Source: Candidatus Gastranaerophilales bacterium (GTDB lineage: Bacteria; Cyanobacteriota; Vampirovibrionia; Gastranaerophilales; Gastranaerophilaceae). Taken from it: 40,116 nucleotides of DNA. Within the stretch, counting starts at the first letter, position 1, and each line of letters starts with the position of its first letter. The notes under the pieces were generated by a model. The model was not told the DNA's origin. It searched no databases and was given only the letters and a program-made list of their open reading frames with translations. A program made the position numbers and the translations under genes. Below are positions 16,718-25,270 of the stretch, in pieces. The stretch is from contig CALUWF010000013.1 of NCBI GenBank assembly GCA_944324405.1, forward strand, positions 1 through 40,116, read 5' to 3'.

Positions 16718-17390
16718 TTATCTTCTTTTCTTTATTTTTTATATAAAATACCGCAACCATCCCAATGATTGTTCCAATTAACATGCCGATAGCAACGGCT
16801 TTTTTTGTAAGGGTTTTGTTAAGTTGTGTAGCTTTGTTTTTAAGATTATTTGCAAATTTCCTTAATGGTTCTTCAACTATGCTTTCGTATTTTGTCTTTA
16901 GACTCATATTTAATTTGCTTAAATTTGATTCTTGGCACTCTTTTGCTTGAATTGTTCTATCTAAACCGTCTTTCAGCTTGGTAATTTTTGTTGTAGAACT
17001 TTCATTTTTAATTAAATTTTCGACACTGCTAATTGAGTTTTTAAGTGTTGTTAACAATTCATTTGCACCTTGCAGTTTGTCATTTATTGTTTTTACTTCG
17101 GAATTTTCGTTAAATTTTTGCAGTAATAATGTTTTGTATTCTTTTATTTGCGATTCAATGTTTTTATTATTTCTATTTTTATTCAATTGTGCAAAAGTAA
17201 AACCACCAATTCCACCTGCGGCAGTTGTTCCAACAGGAATTAATAAATCTTTGGAATTAAATTGCTTTTTATTTGTTCGTATAGTCTGTCCTTTTGGTGC
17301 AATGTTATTTTGCGCCGGGGCATTACCTTTATAGATAGGCGGTGCATAAGGGATATTAAACTGTGAAAAAAGGCTATTTATTCCTGTCAT
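16692..17390 (-). CDS. two-segment membrane protein with coiled coil
   Basis: The protein has 232 residues. A Pro/Asn-rich N-terminus leads to a hydrophobic glycine-rich stretch at ~48-68 (LLIPVGTTAAGGIGGFTFAQ). A long helical, coiled-coil-like middle (~75-190) is followed by a second membrane segment at ~198-218 (AVAIGMLIGTIIGMVAVFYI) and a basic tail. Its ATG overlaps the stop of the upstream AAA+ gene by one base (TAATG), and its own 3' end overlaps the 435-residue gene, making a tight three-gene leftward operon. A membrane anchor for the AAA proteins is the simplest reading. Family not recognised. Confidence 0.75.
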   Translation of the reverse strand: MTGINSLFSQFNIPYAPPIYKGNAPAQNNIAPKGQTIRTNKKQFNSKDLLIPVGTTAAGGIGGFTFAQLNKNRNNKNIESQIKEYKTLLLQKFNENSEVKTINDKLQGANELLTTLKNSISSVENLIKNESSTTKITKLKDGLDRTIQAKECQESNLSKLNMSLKTKYESIVEEPLRKFANNLKNKATQLNKTLTKKAVAIGMLIGTIIGMVAVFYIKNKEKKINENNNTMF

Positions 17391-18661
17391 TATTCATCAC
17401 CCCCAACTAAAAGTTCTTTTTCTTCGTTGTATTTTGCCATACTTTCTCTATCTATGCCGGGAGTCTCTCTCTTGATATGGTAAATTAAATCTTCTTGAGT
17501 TATGGTGTCAGAACTTTCTATGCATTCATTACAAATGCTCTCAATTTGAGAATTGTTGTAGGCTCTTTCTGGTTGTACCGAACATAAAGTTTGCGCAAGT
17601 TCATCAAGGTCAATCTTACTTAAATCTATATTATCACAATCTTTTAAATAATGTTCAAATACCAATGCGGCGTTTGTTTCATCCGGCGGGTCAATGCAAA
17701 CTTTTATAGGCATTCTTTTTGGCCCGCGTATTGCAGGGGGAATTTCCATAGGATTATTTGTTGTTGCAAAAACAGTACAACGATAGTCCTCGGAACAGTT
17801 TTTTAAAAATTTTTTTTAGTCTGGCATTAATAGAAGAATCTTCGTAAGCAAATCTGTCAATTTCATCAACGAGAATAATTGTTCTTTTACCAGTATCAAG
17901 AAAATTTTGTCGTGCCACTTTTGCATTTGATAAAAGATTATCATAAAAACTTTTTTCTCTATCGTCTTTGTTTCTTGCAGTTTTTGAAGATTTCGCTTCA
18001 ACAAAATTACAATTTGCACTATTTGCAAATGCTTTTGCAAAGCTGGTTTTTCCATTCCCAATCGGGCCAAAGAATAATATTGAATTTGGGAATTCAACAT
18101 CTTGTCCGGCTGCCTCTAAAGGCAGGAGGTTTATGAAGCTATCTGTTAATATGAATTTCTCTTTTTCATAACCTGCAATAGAATTAAAACCTTTATGCTT
18201 GCTTTTATTGCTTGCAATAAGCTCTGCTCTTTCCTGCTTTATGCGGGTTGCAATCAAAAGTGCTTTTTTGGCTTCTTCCAATTGGGCTTTATCGGCATTA
18301 TTCTTCTTTAATAATTCACATTTTTCTTCAAGCAACTCTACAATTTTGCTTTGTGTTTCAAGTGATATTTCCTGAGCCCTTAAAAAGCCGCTAATTTTAT
18401 CGTCTGCTTCCTTTAGTATCCTCGCTTTTTTCTTTTTCTTGAAAAAACCTGTTACTTGTTTTTTCTTTTGTGCACAGGCGTCTTTGATATTTTTTAAGCT
18501 TGTTTCAAATTTTTTGGCAATATCTTCATCTTTGTCAATTTCAATGTTTGTATAATCAAAACGGTCAGTACCGTCAAAATCCCGAGAGAAACACCTCTGA
18601 ACGCAATTTTGCGATCAATAGCATTGGGATATGTAAGGGTTTTATTAAAATTCACTTTCAT
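17390..18661 (-). pseudogene. AAA+ ATPase, interrupted by two homopolymer frameshifts
   Basis: The start at 18661 reads MKVNFNKTLTYPNAI then DRKIAFRGVSLG, the shared signature. The frame changes at the CCC run 18581-18583; one added base restores DFDGTDRFDYTN. A coiled coil then leads to the AAA module: GFNSIAGYEKEK, Walker A FFGPIGNGKTSFA, Walker B IILVDEIDRFA. The frame changes again at the T8 run 17810-17817; one fewer base gives LKNCSEDYRCTVFATTNNP, which is sensor 1. The C-terminus (NNSQIESICNECIE, then PGIDRESMAKYNEE) parallels the 12.7-15.1 kb ATPase, so they are paralogs. The intact protein would be ~423 residues. All catalytic motifs are present on one side or other of the breaks, so loss is recent, reversible or an assembly artefact. 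Confidence 0.7.
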
Positions 18662-19010
18662 GGCACAACATTTATTTGAATATTTTGATATTATAATACG
18701 CCTGAATAATTTTTCTTGCTAAAAAATAACTTATCTTACCTAAGAGCTTTTTTGTTTATTTTTAGAAGTTTGTTAATATCAGGTGTTTTGCACCCTTAAA
18801 AGTCAACGCTTTGTTTGTTGCATTATATGTTTTTATATTCATTTCGCAATAAATGTGTCAATCTATTGTTGATATTAATCAATAAATTTGAATTTGTATC
18901 TAACAAAAATTTTTTAATTTTTGTAAATATAGTATATACAACTGCTTGAAGCAAAAGAGTTTTATGCTGTAGAATTATTTTAATTTGTTCAGGTTGTTAA
19001 AGGTGAAATT
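18662..19010. other. AT-rich divergent intergenic region
   Basis: About 350 bases lie between the leftward AAA+ operon and the small rightward gene. It is very AT-rich and no coding frame is supported. Candidate rightward promoter: TTGAAG at 18945-18950 with TAGAAT near 18970 (long spacer). AAAGGTGA just before 19011 is a good ribosome site. No leftward promoter was clear. Confidence 0.4.
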
Positions 19011-19361
19011 ATGCAGATAAAAGCTACAAATATTTTTCCCTCTTCGAAACGTATAAACTTTGGCGTTTTTGCAAACGAAGAAACAAGGGAGTTGGCAAGC
19101 AGATACTTAACTAAAGATGAAATGTATGAAGCTGAAACGATGAGGTGTTTGACTTTCAGCACGGACGGACAGGATATTTTTGTCAGAAAAAACGAAGAGT
19201 ATATTGATGAAAACAGATTTAGAAGCAAATTTGATTTAATTCCTGACTGCGCGTTTAAGGATCTGCTGCATGATTATAAGCTGCAATATCTTGTGCAACG
19301 GGTAAGTGCGATTGAATATCCCCCGGACAGCAAAAGGGATGACAGATACATTCCTTGGTAA
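19011..19361 (+). CDS. small tagged protein, function unknown
   Basis: The protein has 116 residues. MQIKATNIFPSSKRINFGVF is the same N-terminal signature (compare MQIQATS at 11325), followed by an acidic, soluble-looking body (FANEETRELASRYLTKDEM) with no membrane segment. AAAGGTGAAATT before the ATG is a good ribosome site. It is monocistronic and ends at a strong terminator at 19387-19419. It is not part of the AAA+ operons but shares their leader, which helps define the signature. Confidence 0.7.
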   Translation: MQIKATNIFPSSKRINFGVFANEETRELASRYLTKDEMYEAETMRCLTFSTDGQDIFVRKNEEYIDENRFRSKFDLIPDCAFKDLLHDYKLQYLVQRVSAIEYPPDSKRDDRYIPW

Positions 19362-19386
19362 AAATAGTGTTTAATGATTTGTATCT

Positions 19387-19419
19387 AAGTACGGGGCAAA
19401 TGCCTCGTACTTATTTTTT
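19387..19419 (+). terminator. intrinsic terminator
   Basis: AAGTACGGGGC (19387-19397), loop AAAT, GCCTCGTACTT (19402-19412, one G-T pair), then A and six T (19414-19419). It ends the 19011 transcript and just touches the stop of the converging phosphate transporter gene. Confidence 0.85.
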
Positions 19420-20443
19420 AAAGCAATTCTGCAATTTTGTAGACAAAAGTGTAAATTAAAGAGGATAAAAGCATACATGCCGGAATGGTTACAATCCAGG
19501 CGGTTACTATATTCCCGACAACTCTCCACTTTACCGCATGGGCATGAAAGGTTGAACCCACACCCATAATTGAAGTTGAGATAACATGTGTCGTACTGAG
19601 GGGTATACCAAAATGCGAAGCAGTCAAAATTAAGCCTGCGGCGGAAGTTTCCGCTGCAAAACCATGAACCGGTTTTAATTTAATAATTTTATGCCCCATG
19701 GTTTTAATTATTTTCCAGCCGCCGTTCATTGTTCCTGCCGCCATTGTAAAAGCACATATTATTATGACATAAATAGGGATTTCAAAATCTCCGCCCGGAG
19801 CACTGTGTAAGACACCGCCGGATAACAGAGCCAAAGTTATTATCCCCATTGTTTTTTGTGCATCATTTGAGCCGTGGCTCAGCGCCATAAGCCCCGAGGA
19901 TATCAGCTGCAGTTTTCTGAATTTCTTATTTGCCTTTTGCGGGCTGTATTTCAGGGATATTATAAACCTTGCAATAAGCAACATTAAAATAAAACCTACG
20001 CAAAATCCTAAAACAGGAGATGTGAACATAGGAATAATAACCTTGTCAAAAAGCGTTTTTACATTGACAACATCAACGCCCGCTTTTGCAATTGCAGCCC
20101 CTAAAAGACCGCCTATAAGCGCATGGGAGGAGCTTGAAGGAAGCCCGAGCCACCAGGTAAATAAATTCCATATAACGGCGGCCAAAAGTGCGCAGAAAAT
20201 CACCGTAAGTGTGACGAGTTCGGCATTTACAATGCCCGAACCTATTGTTTTTGCAACGTGTGTTCCGGTTAAGGCGCCTATAAATTCCAGACTTGCGCCA
20301 AAGAGCACGGCTTGTTTTGGCGAGAGGACTTTTGTTGAAACAACCGTTGCAATGGCATTTGCGCAGTCATGAAAACCGTTTATGAATTCAAACGCTAAAG
20401 CCACAAGGATTGTAAAAGTTAAAATTATGAGCGTTAATGTCAT
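19418..20443 (-). CDS. pit: low-affinity inorganic phosphate transporter, PiT family
   Basis: A 341-residue polytopic membrane protein. Signature motifs of the PiT family are present in both halves: NGFHDCANAIATVVSTKVLS near residue 23, and SHGSNDAQKTMGI with LSTTHVISTSIMG in the second half. About ten hydrophobic segments are visible. The family moves phosphate (often as metal-phosphate) with protons or sodium across the inner membrane. AGGGG sits upstream of the ATG, and the gene starts 10 bases after the DUF47 stop, so the two form an operon. The length is usual for compact bacterial PiT proteins. Confidence 0.93.
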   Translation of the reverse strand: MTLTLIILTFTILVALAFEFINGFHDCANAIATVVSTKVLSPKQAVLFGASLEFIGALTGTHVAKTIGSGIVNAELVTLTVIFCALLAAVIWNLFTWWLGLPSSSSHALIGGLLGAAIAKAGVDVVNVKTLFDKVIIPMFTSPVLGFCVGFILMLLIARFIISLKYSPQKANKKFRKLQLISSGLMALSHGSNDAQKTMGIITLALLSGGVLHSAPGGDFEIPIYVIIICAFTMAAGTMNGGWKIIKTMGHKIIKLKPVHGFAAETSAAGLILTASHFGIPLSTTHVISTSIMGVGSTFHAHAVKWRVVGNIVTAWIVTIPACMLLSSLIYTFVYKIAELL

Positions 20444-20453
20444 ATAATTGCCC

Positions 20454-21095
20454 CTAAGCCTGCTTGAGTACTACGTTTAAAATGGTATCAGATACATTAA
20501 AACAAGCGTCAAGCGCGTTTTCGATTTCTTTATACATATCCCTCAGCTTTATGACATCAAGTGCATCAAATTTACCGGAAAAAAGTTCGCTCATAGCCTT
20601 GAGATGTATTTCGTCTCCGTGCGTTTCAAGTTCTTTCATCTGAATATTTGTTTTGGTCATATCTTCGACATCGCTTACTTTTTTAAATTTTCCGATTATC
20701 TCGCCCATGCTTTCCGTTGCATTGACAAGAGTGAGCGCCTGTTCTTTCATTTCACCCGTATAGTTTGTAAGGTGGTAAACTTCAAGATTTAAACAGGCTT
20801 TTACAATTTTTTTGTTAATTTTATTCAATTGTACTGCAATGTATTGAATGTCTTCGCGCTCAATAGGAGTAATAAAACTTTTGTTCAGATGCTTTAAGAC
20901 AAGTTTATACGCCAACTTCCCTTTTTTTCTAAGTTTTAGCGCTTCTTCTTTTTTTTGAGGGTCTAATTTTGTTTCAAGTACCTCGGCATAAAGTTTTGCC
21001 GCATTTTTACAAATTTCCGAACTGTCCTGAAAAAGCGTGAAAAAAACTTTATCCTCCGGCGGCATTATATAAGACATAAGATTGAATTTCGGCAT
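20454..21095 (-). CDS. DUF47 / PhoU-like partner of the phosphate transporter
   Basis: All-helical, 213 residues from the chosen start (MPKFNLMSYIMPPEDKVFF). PPEDKVFFTLFQDSSEICKN at the N-terminus and ETHGDEIHLKAMSELF in the middle are typical of the YkaA/DUF47 family, which is related to PhoU and usually sits beside pit, where it is thought to regulate transport. The frame stays open to a TTG at 21131, but the ATG at 21095 has a proper GAGGAAATATT ribosome site, so I start there. It is the first gene of the pair. Confidence 0.88.
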   Translation of the reverse strand: MPKFNLMSYIMPPEDKVFFTLFQDSSEICKNAAKLYAEVLETKLDPQKKEEALKLRKKGKLAYKLVLKHLNKSFITPIEREDIQYIAVQLNKINKKIVKACLNLEVYHLTNYTGEMKEQALTLVNATESMGEIIGKFKKVSDVEDMTKTNIQMKELETHGDEIHLKAMSELFSGKFDALDVIKLRDMYKEIENALDACFNVSDTILNVVLKQA

Positions 21096-21185
21096 AATAT
21101 TTCCTCGTTTTGCCATTTTGCACACTCTCAAAGCATATTTGAAACAAAAATATTTTAAAAGTATTTTGTAATAATATTTAATAAT

Positions 21186-23774
21186 TTATATGCTGAATCT
21201 TAGGCCCAGCTGTAAGCCCACGCCGTTTCTGCCGCCATTTCTAATCATTGCTTCAAAAAAACCGGTTAATCTTTCTCCGAAGCGTTTTTGTATACCGGCG
21301 CCATATTTTACATAAGGCTTTACGGATAAATCGCTTAAATATATGTCATTTACCTTAAATTTTGTTTTATCAATTATATTCCAGGCAAAAGACACGCTAA
21401 GATAGGGTTGGATGTAATTTTTAAAATTGCCGATTAATTTTATCTGCGGCTCAATGTGAATTGCATTTAGGGGATGGGTATTGATATCAAGGCCTGAAGC
21501 GTTTTTGTAATCAAATGTATTTACGAAAACATATGAGGTCATGATGCTTGGCTGCAAGATTAGTTTGTTATTAAAAAATGAAAAATTGTATCCTGTTTTT
21601 TGTGAAATGCCGGTGTTGAGCATTGCAAAATTTTCATGTCCGAAATCAGTATAAGCTCTTGACGTGTTTGCGCCGACGTTAGCGCTTATAAGTGTAAAAT
21701 ACCCGCCTTTATATATTGCGCCGTTAAGTCCGAAAAGCCCTCCGTTGTTGTTTATTCCGATGCCATCATAAGCTAAATGCGAGCCCTTGTATACTCCATA
21801 CGTGCCAAAAAGTCCAAAAAAGCCATTTTTTAGTCGCTTAAGCTCGCTTTCCGCACCGAACATTGTGCCATATTGCACGTTTGATACTTCGGGCCCGTTT
21901 TTTAAAGGTACGTTTTCAAATATAGAATAAGGTTTAAACCATACTCCGGCATTTTGTTCGGGTATATTGTTCGGGGAAAATAGAGGATTTGTACCGATTG
22001 AGGCATATCTGTCTTTAAATTTTAAGGACGCTGCTTTATACTTATCCCCGATTAAAACCATATCAAGGTTTGAAAACACATTGTAAAAAGTATCGATTGT
22101 GCCAAGATAGCCGGCAATTTGTGTCGCGACTTCTCCTGCCAAAACTCCGGGATAAAAGCCCCCGCGCGTGAAATCAAAATGTCCGTTTTGCGAATTATAA
22201 GAAGAATTATAGTTGTAAATAGGCGTGTTTATTATTTTTGGTGTATAGCTTATTGAATTTTTAAGGGTAGTATTTGCAAATGGTATTGATATAAACTGCC
22301 CCTCGGGCGTGCCTGAAATTAAAAGGCGGGGTACATATATGTTTCCGCTTCCCTCAAGTAATGAAGCACTTATTGTGTCCATCAAATTAGTGTTAAAATT
22401 AACATCGGGATAGATATTTGTGCGTCCGGACAAAGTCAAATCGTTAAAATTAACGTTATCAATCTGCCTGTTTTGCATGTTAAAATTCACATTGTTGCCA
22501 AATGTATTATCCTGTGCGCCAAAGTAAACACTGTCGGCTAAAAGGTTTATAGTTCCTCCGTTAAATGTAAAATTACCCGTATAATCACTATTATTCCCGC
22601 CAAGATTTAAAACTCCGCTATCTTCTTTATAAATTTCGCCATTGCCTTTGATCCCTCCTAAAATCTCCGTTGTGCCCTCTCCTTGAAATCTTATTGTGCC
22701 GTTTTCGTTATAAATATCGTTTGTATTTTCGTTTTCACGGTTATTTTTAAACGTGGAGCTTAAAATTATAAGTGTGCCCCTGTTGCCGATTGCACCCCCT
22801 CTGGCGTCTTGTGATTGAAGGTAATTGTCCTGTAGTGTTGAATTTTTGATTGTCAGCATTCCGCCGGTATCGTTAAATATCGCTCCTCCTGTTGCACCGT
22901 TGTCTGATGATGCATGGTTGTCTTTAAGTATTGAATTTGTAATTGATAAATCGGAATTGTTGTATATGGCCCCTCCTGCCGCTGCAAAACTGTTTTCGCC
23001 ATCCACATGATTAGAATTTATAAGGGAATTATCTATATTCATCTTGCCCATATTATAAATTGCGCCGCCATAGCCAAAAAAGCCGTTTGTACTGTCCGCA
23101 TAGTTATTTTCAAAGACGCTGGATGTTATATTGGCGCTTCCTGCATTATAAAATGCTCCTCCGTAGGATAAAACACTGCCTTCGCTGTGGTTGTTTTCAA
23201 AAACGCTTTTTGTAATTTCCATTATTGCATCCGTATCGTTTTGGTATCCGTTTGCAAGCGCTCCGCCATAGGCATCTGCGGCATTTGCATAGTTATCATA
23301 AAAAAGTGCGGTATCTATTTTCATATTGCCGCCAAGAAGGTTGTAAACCGCGCCGCCGACAGCAAAATTTACCCCTTGTGCATCTACGAAATTTCCGTCA
23401 AAATCGGCGTTGAAAATACTTGACGTACCTCCTTCGTTGTATATTGCACCGGCATAATAAGAATTGTTGTATTCCTGGCCTTTGCAATTAATTATTCTTA
23501 CCGAGTTAAAATTGCTTTCGCGATTTAATATAAAACCGCCAAAGGTATCTGAACCATCTATATAGAAATTATTTCCGTCAAAAGTTATGTTTAAATTTTC
23601 AAAATGCGCGGCAATTGAACTGCTTGAAGTCAGATTATTGCCAAATGTAATTGTATCTCCGCTTTGCGGAGTCGAATTTATAAGTTCGTCAAAATTTGTA
23701 ACTTCAATATCGGCACAATAAGCACAATGTGTAAAAAATGCAAAAAATATGATGAGAAATATTTTAAAAGGCAT
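21186..23774 (-). CDS. autotransporter (type Va-like) with polymorphic beta-helix passenger
   Basis: About 862 residues. The signal peptide MPFKIFLIIFFAFFTHCAYC is followed by a long passenger containing repeated GGAIYN / GGAFYNAG-type units (~70-400). These are the beta-helix repeats of polymorphic outer-membrane proteins and pectate-lyase-like adhesins. The C-terminal ~270 residues show amphipathic strands of an autotransporter beta-barrel (GVWFKPYSIFENVPL; GAESELKRLKNGFFGLFGTY), ending GLQLGLRFSI. It would be secreted by the Sec route and displayed on the outer membrane. An alternative ATG at 23792 would add six residues (MIIIII) and would lie within a 19-bp palindrome. I prefer 23774, because it gives a standard signal peptide with Lys near the start. 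Neither start has a clear ribosome site. Confidence 0.85.
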   Translation of the reverse strand: MPFKIFLIIFFAFFTHCAYCADIEVTNFDELINSTPQSGDTITFGNNLTSSSSIAAHFENLNITFDGNNFYIDGSDTFGGFILNRESNFNSVRIINCKGQEYNNSYYAGAIYNEGGTSSIFNADFDGNFVDAQGVNFAVGGAVYNLLGGNMKIDTALFYDNYANAADAYGGALANGYQNDTDAIMEITKSVFENNHSEGSVLSYGGAFYNAGSANITSSVFENNYADSTNGFFGYGGAIYNMGKMNIDNSLINSNHVDGENSFAAAGGAIYNNSDLSITNSILKDNHASSDNGATGGAIFNDTGGMLTIKNSTLQDNYLQSQDARGGAIGNRGTLIILSSTFKNNRENENTNDIYNENGTIRFQGEGTTEILGGIKGNGEIYKEDSGVLNLGGNNSDYTGNFTFNGGTINLLADSVYFGAQDNTFGNNVNFNMQNRQIDNVNFNDLTLSGRTNIYPDVNFNTNLMDTISASLLEGSGNIYVPRLLISGTPEGQFISIPFANTTLKNSISYTPKIINTPIYNYNSSYNSQNGHFDFTRGGFYPGVLAGEVATQIAGYLGTIDTFYNVFSNLDMVLIGDKYKAASLKFKDRYASIGTNPLFSPNNIPEQNAGVWFKPYSIFENVPLKNGPEVSNVQYGTMFGAESELKRLKNGFFGLFGTYGVYKGSHLAYDGIGINNNGGLFGLNGAIYKGGYFTLISANVGANTSRAYTDFGHENFAMLNTGISQKTGYNFSFFNNKLILQPSIMTSYVFVNTFDYKNASGLDINTHPLNAIHIEPQIKLIGNFKNYIQPYLSVSFAWNIIDKTKFKVNDIYLSDLSVKPYVKYGAGIQKRFGERLTGFFEAMIRNGGRNGVGLQLGLRFSI

Positions 23775-23793
23775 AATGATTATAATAATCATT
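23775..23793. promoter_or_regulatory. perfect 9-1-9 palindrome, Fur-family-like operator
   Basis: AATGATTAT-A-ATAATCATT is a perfect 19-bp palindrome immediately upstream of the autotransporter start. Its core TGATTAT-N-ATAATCA has the 7-1-7 geometry of Fur/PerR/Zur boxes (B. subtilis Fur: TGATAAT-N-ATTATCA), differing in two positions per half. Metal or peroxide control of the autotransporter is inference. Confidence 0.5.
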
Positions 23794-23902
23794 TAATAAA
23801 AGCTTTTAAATTAATCTTGTGTTTAATAGTCAAGGCGCATTGCAGATTGCATTTTGTACGGTAGATGGTAATATATTTTTAAAATATATGGAGTTTTAAA
23901 AA

Positions 23903-24484
23903 ATGAATAACAAAGAAAAAATGCTTGCCGGGTATCTTTACGATTCGGGCGATAAAGGACTTTTAAGAGAGAGGCTTTATGCAAAAGATTTATGCCACGA
24001 ATACAATACAACAAAAGCCTCGGATACTGAAAAGCGCGAGGGAATTATACGAAAACTTTTTGGCTCAATCGGCGAATTTTTTAACATCGAGTCGGATTTT
24101 TGGTGTGATTACGGCTATAATATTGAAGCAGGTACTCATTTTTATGTTAATCATAACTGTGTGATGCTGGACTGCGCAAAAATTAAATTTGGTGATTACG
24201 TTTTAATTGCTCCCAATTGCGGATTTTATACGGCCGGTCACCCGCTTGATGCGTCCGTGCGAAACAAATGGCTTGAATTTGCATATCCTATAACGGTCGG
24301 CAATAACGTATGGATTGGCGCAAATTGTCATATAATGCCAAATGTTACAATAGGTGACAATGTGGTAATCGGTGCGGGAAGCCTTGTTACAAAAGATATT
24401 CCGTCAAATACTCTTGCTTTTGGCTCGCCCTGTAAAGTGATTAGACAGATAACGGAAGAAGACAAGAAAAAATACTTAAAATAA
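23903..24484 (+). CDS. sugar O-acetyltransferase (maltose/galactoside acetyltransferase family)
   Basis: 193 residues. The N-terminal MNNKEKMLAGYLYDSGDKGL and RLYAKDLCHEYN form the 'Mac' domain of the Maa/LacA/NodL family. Left-handed beta-helix hexapeptide repeats follow: IKFGDYVLIAPNCGFYTAGH (active-site His in TAGHPL), VGNNVWIGANCHIMPNVTIG and IGAGSLVTKDIPSN. It transfers acetyl from acetyl-CoA to a hydroxyl on a sugar. GGAG lies about 9 bases before the ATG. It stands alone between the autotransporter and the metal pump. Exact sugar unknown. Confidence 0.92.
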   Translation: MNNKEKMLAGYLYDSGDKGLLRERLYAKDLCHEYNTTKASDTEKREGIIRKLFGSIGEFFNIESDFWCDYGYNIEAGTHFYVNHNCVMLDCAKIKFGDYVLIAPNCGFYTAGHPLDASVRNKWLEFAYPITVGNNVWIGANCHIMPNVTIGDNVVIGAGSLVTKDIPSNTLAFGSPCKVIRQITEEDKKKYLK

Positions 24485-24494
24485 AGCTTAGCGC

Positions 24495-24522
24495 TTGACA
24501 AAATTAAAAAAAGTGTTATGAT
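24495..24522 (+). promoter_or_regulatory. sigma-70-type promoter of the metal efflux gene
   Basis: TTGACA at 24495-24500, 16-base spacer, TATGAT at 24517-24522. This is the best-matching promoter seen in the window. It lies in the 50 bases upstream of the ribosome site of the efflux gene, so an ATG at 24518 inside it cannot be the start. Confidence 0.7.
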
Positions 24523-24527
24523 TATAC

Positions 24528-24546
24528 TATACCCTGGTAGGGCATA
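24528..24546. promoter_or_regulatory. CsoR/RcnR-like operator in the efflux gene leader
   Basis: TATACCCT-GGT-AGGGCATA is an inverted repeat with 7 of 8 matching arm bases, just after the -10 box. AT-flanked C/G tracts of this kind are typical binding sites for CsoR/RcnR/FrmR repressors, and DmeF-type pumps in some proteobacteria are controlled by such a protein (DmeR). The repressor gene is not in this window. Confidence 0.55.
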
Positions 24547-24571
24547 TATATTTAAGAATAGGAATGATGCT

Positions 24572-25270
24572 ATGACAAATATGCAAGCCAAAAACAAAAC
24601 GTTAACGGTAATTATACTGACACTTGTAACGATGGTGTTTGAGATATTTTTTGGTATAATTACCCACTCTATGGCATTAACGGCTGACGGCTGGCATATG
24701 GGAACGCACGCTTTTGCTCTTTCTATAACGTTTTTTGCCTATATTTTGGCTGCGAAGTTTCAAAATTCGCCAAAATTCAGTATTTCAACGGATAAAATCG
24801 GCACTCTTGGCGGTTTTGTAAGCTCGATACTGCTCGGGGTTACGGGTGTTGCAATTTTATACGAATCTTTTTTAAGGTTTTTTAATCCGTATGAAATAGG
24901 ATTTAACGAAGCAATAATCGTTGCGGTTATAGGTCTTATTGTAAACCTTGTAAGCGTGCTTATAATGGGTGTGCACAGCCACGAACACGGCCACGGACAC
25001 AGCCATGACCACGAACATGAACATGACCATGAACATGAGCACAATGAAACCGAGAAAAAAGACTATAACTTCATTGCGGCATATATGCACATTCTGGCAG
25101 ATGCGCTGACATCGTTTTTTGCGATATTTGCGCTCCTTGCGGGAAAATATTTCGGACTTGTATTTTTAGACCCGTTTGTCGGAATAATAGGCGGGGTTAT
25201 GATTTGCATTTGGGCGTATAACCTTATAAAATCAACATCGCTTGTATTGCTTGATTACAGCGAAAAGTAA
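24572..25270 (+). CDS. dmeF: cation diffusion facilitator, DmeF type (Co/Ni-like efflux)
   Basis: 232 residues from MTNMQAKNK. It has six membrane segments with the CDF metal sites: ALTADGWHMGTHAFAL in TM2 and YMHILADALTS (HxxxD) in TM5. Between TM4 and TM5 lies a very His-rich loop (HSHEHGHGHSHDHEHEH) that would bind metal. The TM2 ADGxHMGTHA form is typical of the DmeF branch, which exports Co2+ and Ni2+ with proton antiport. The ATG at 24572 has AGGAA 8 bases upstream; the longer frame back to 24518 overlaps the promoter. It lacks the long C-terminal cytosolic domain of many CDFs. Confidence 0.88.
   Translation: MTNMQAKNKTLTVIILTLVTMVFEIFFGIITHSMALTADGWHMGTHAFALSITFFAYILAAKFQNSPKFSISTDKIGTLGGFVSSILLGVTGVAILYESFLRFFNPYEIGFNEAIIVAVIGLIVNLVSVLIMGVHSHEHGHGHSHDHEHEHDHEHEHNETEKKDYNFIAAYMHILADALTSFFAIFALLAGKYFGLVFLDPFVGIIGGVMICIWAYNLIKSTSLVLLDYSEK

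Noticed and set aside
24518-24571. Upstream extension of the efflux pump
   Set aside because: The extra codons overlap the -10 box and the operator; the ATG at 24572 has its own ribosome site.
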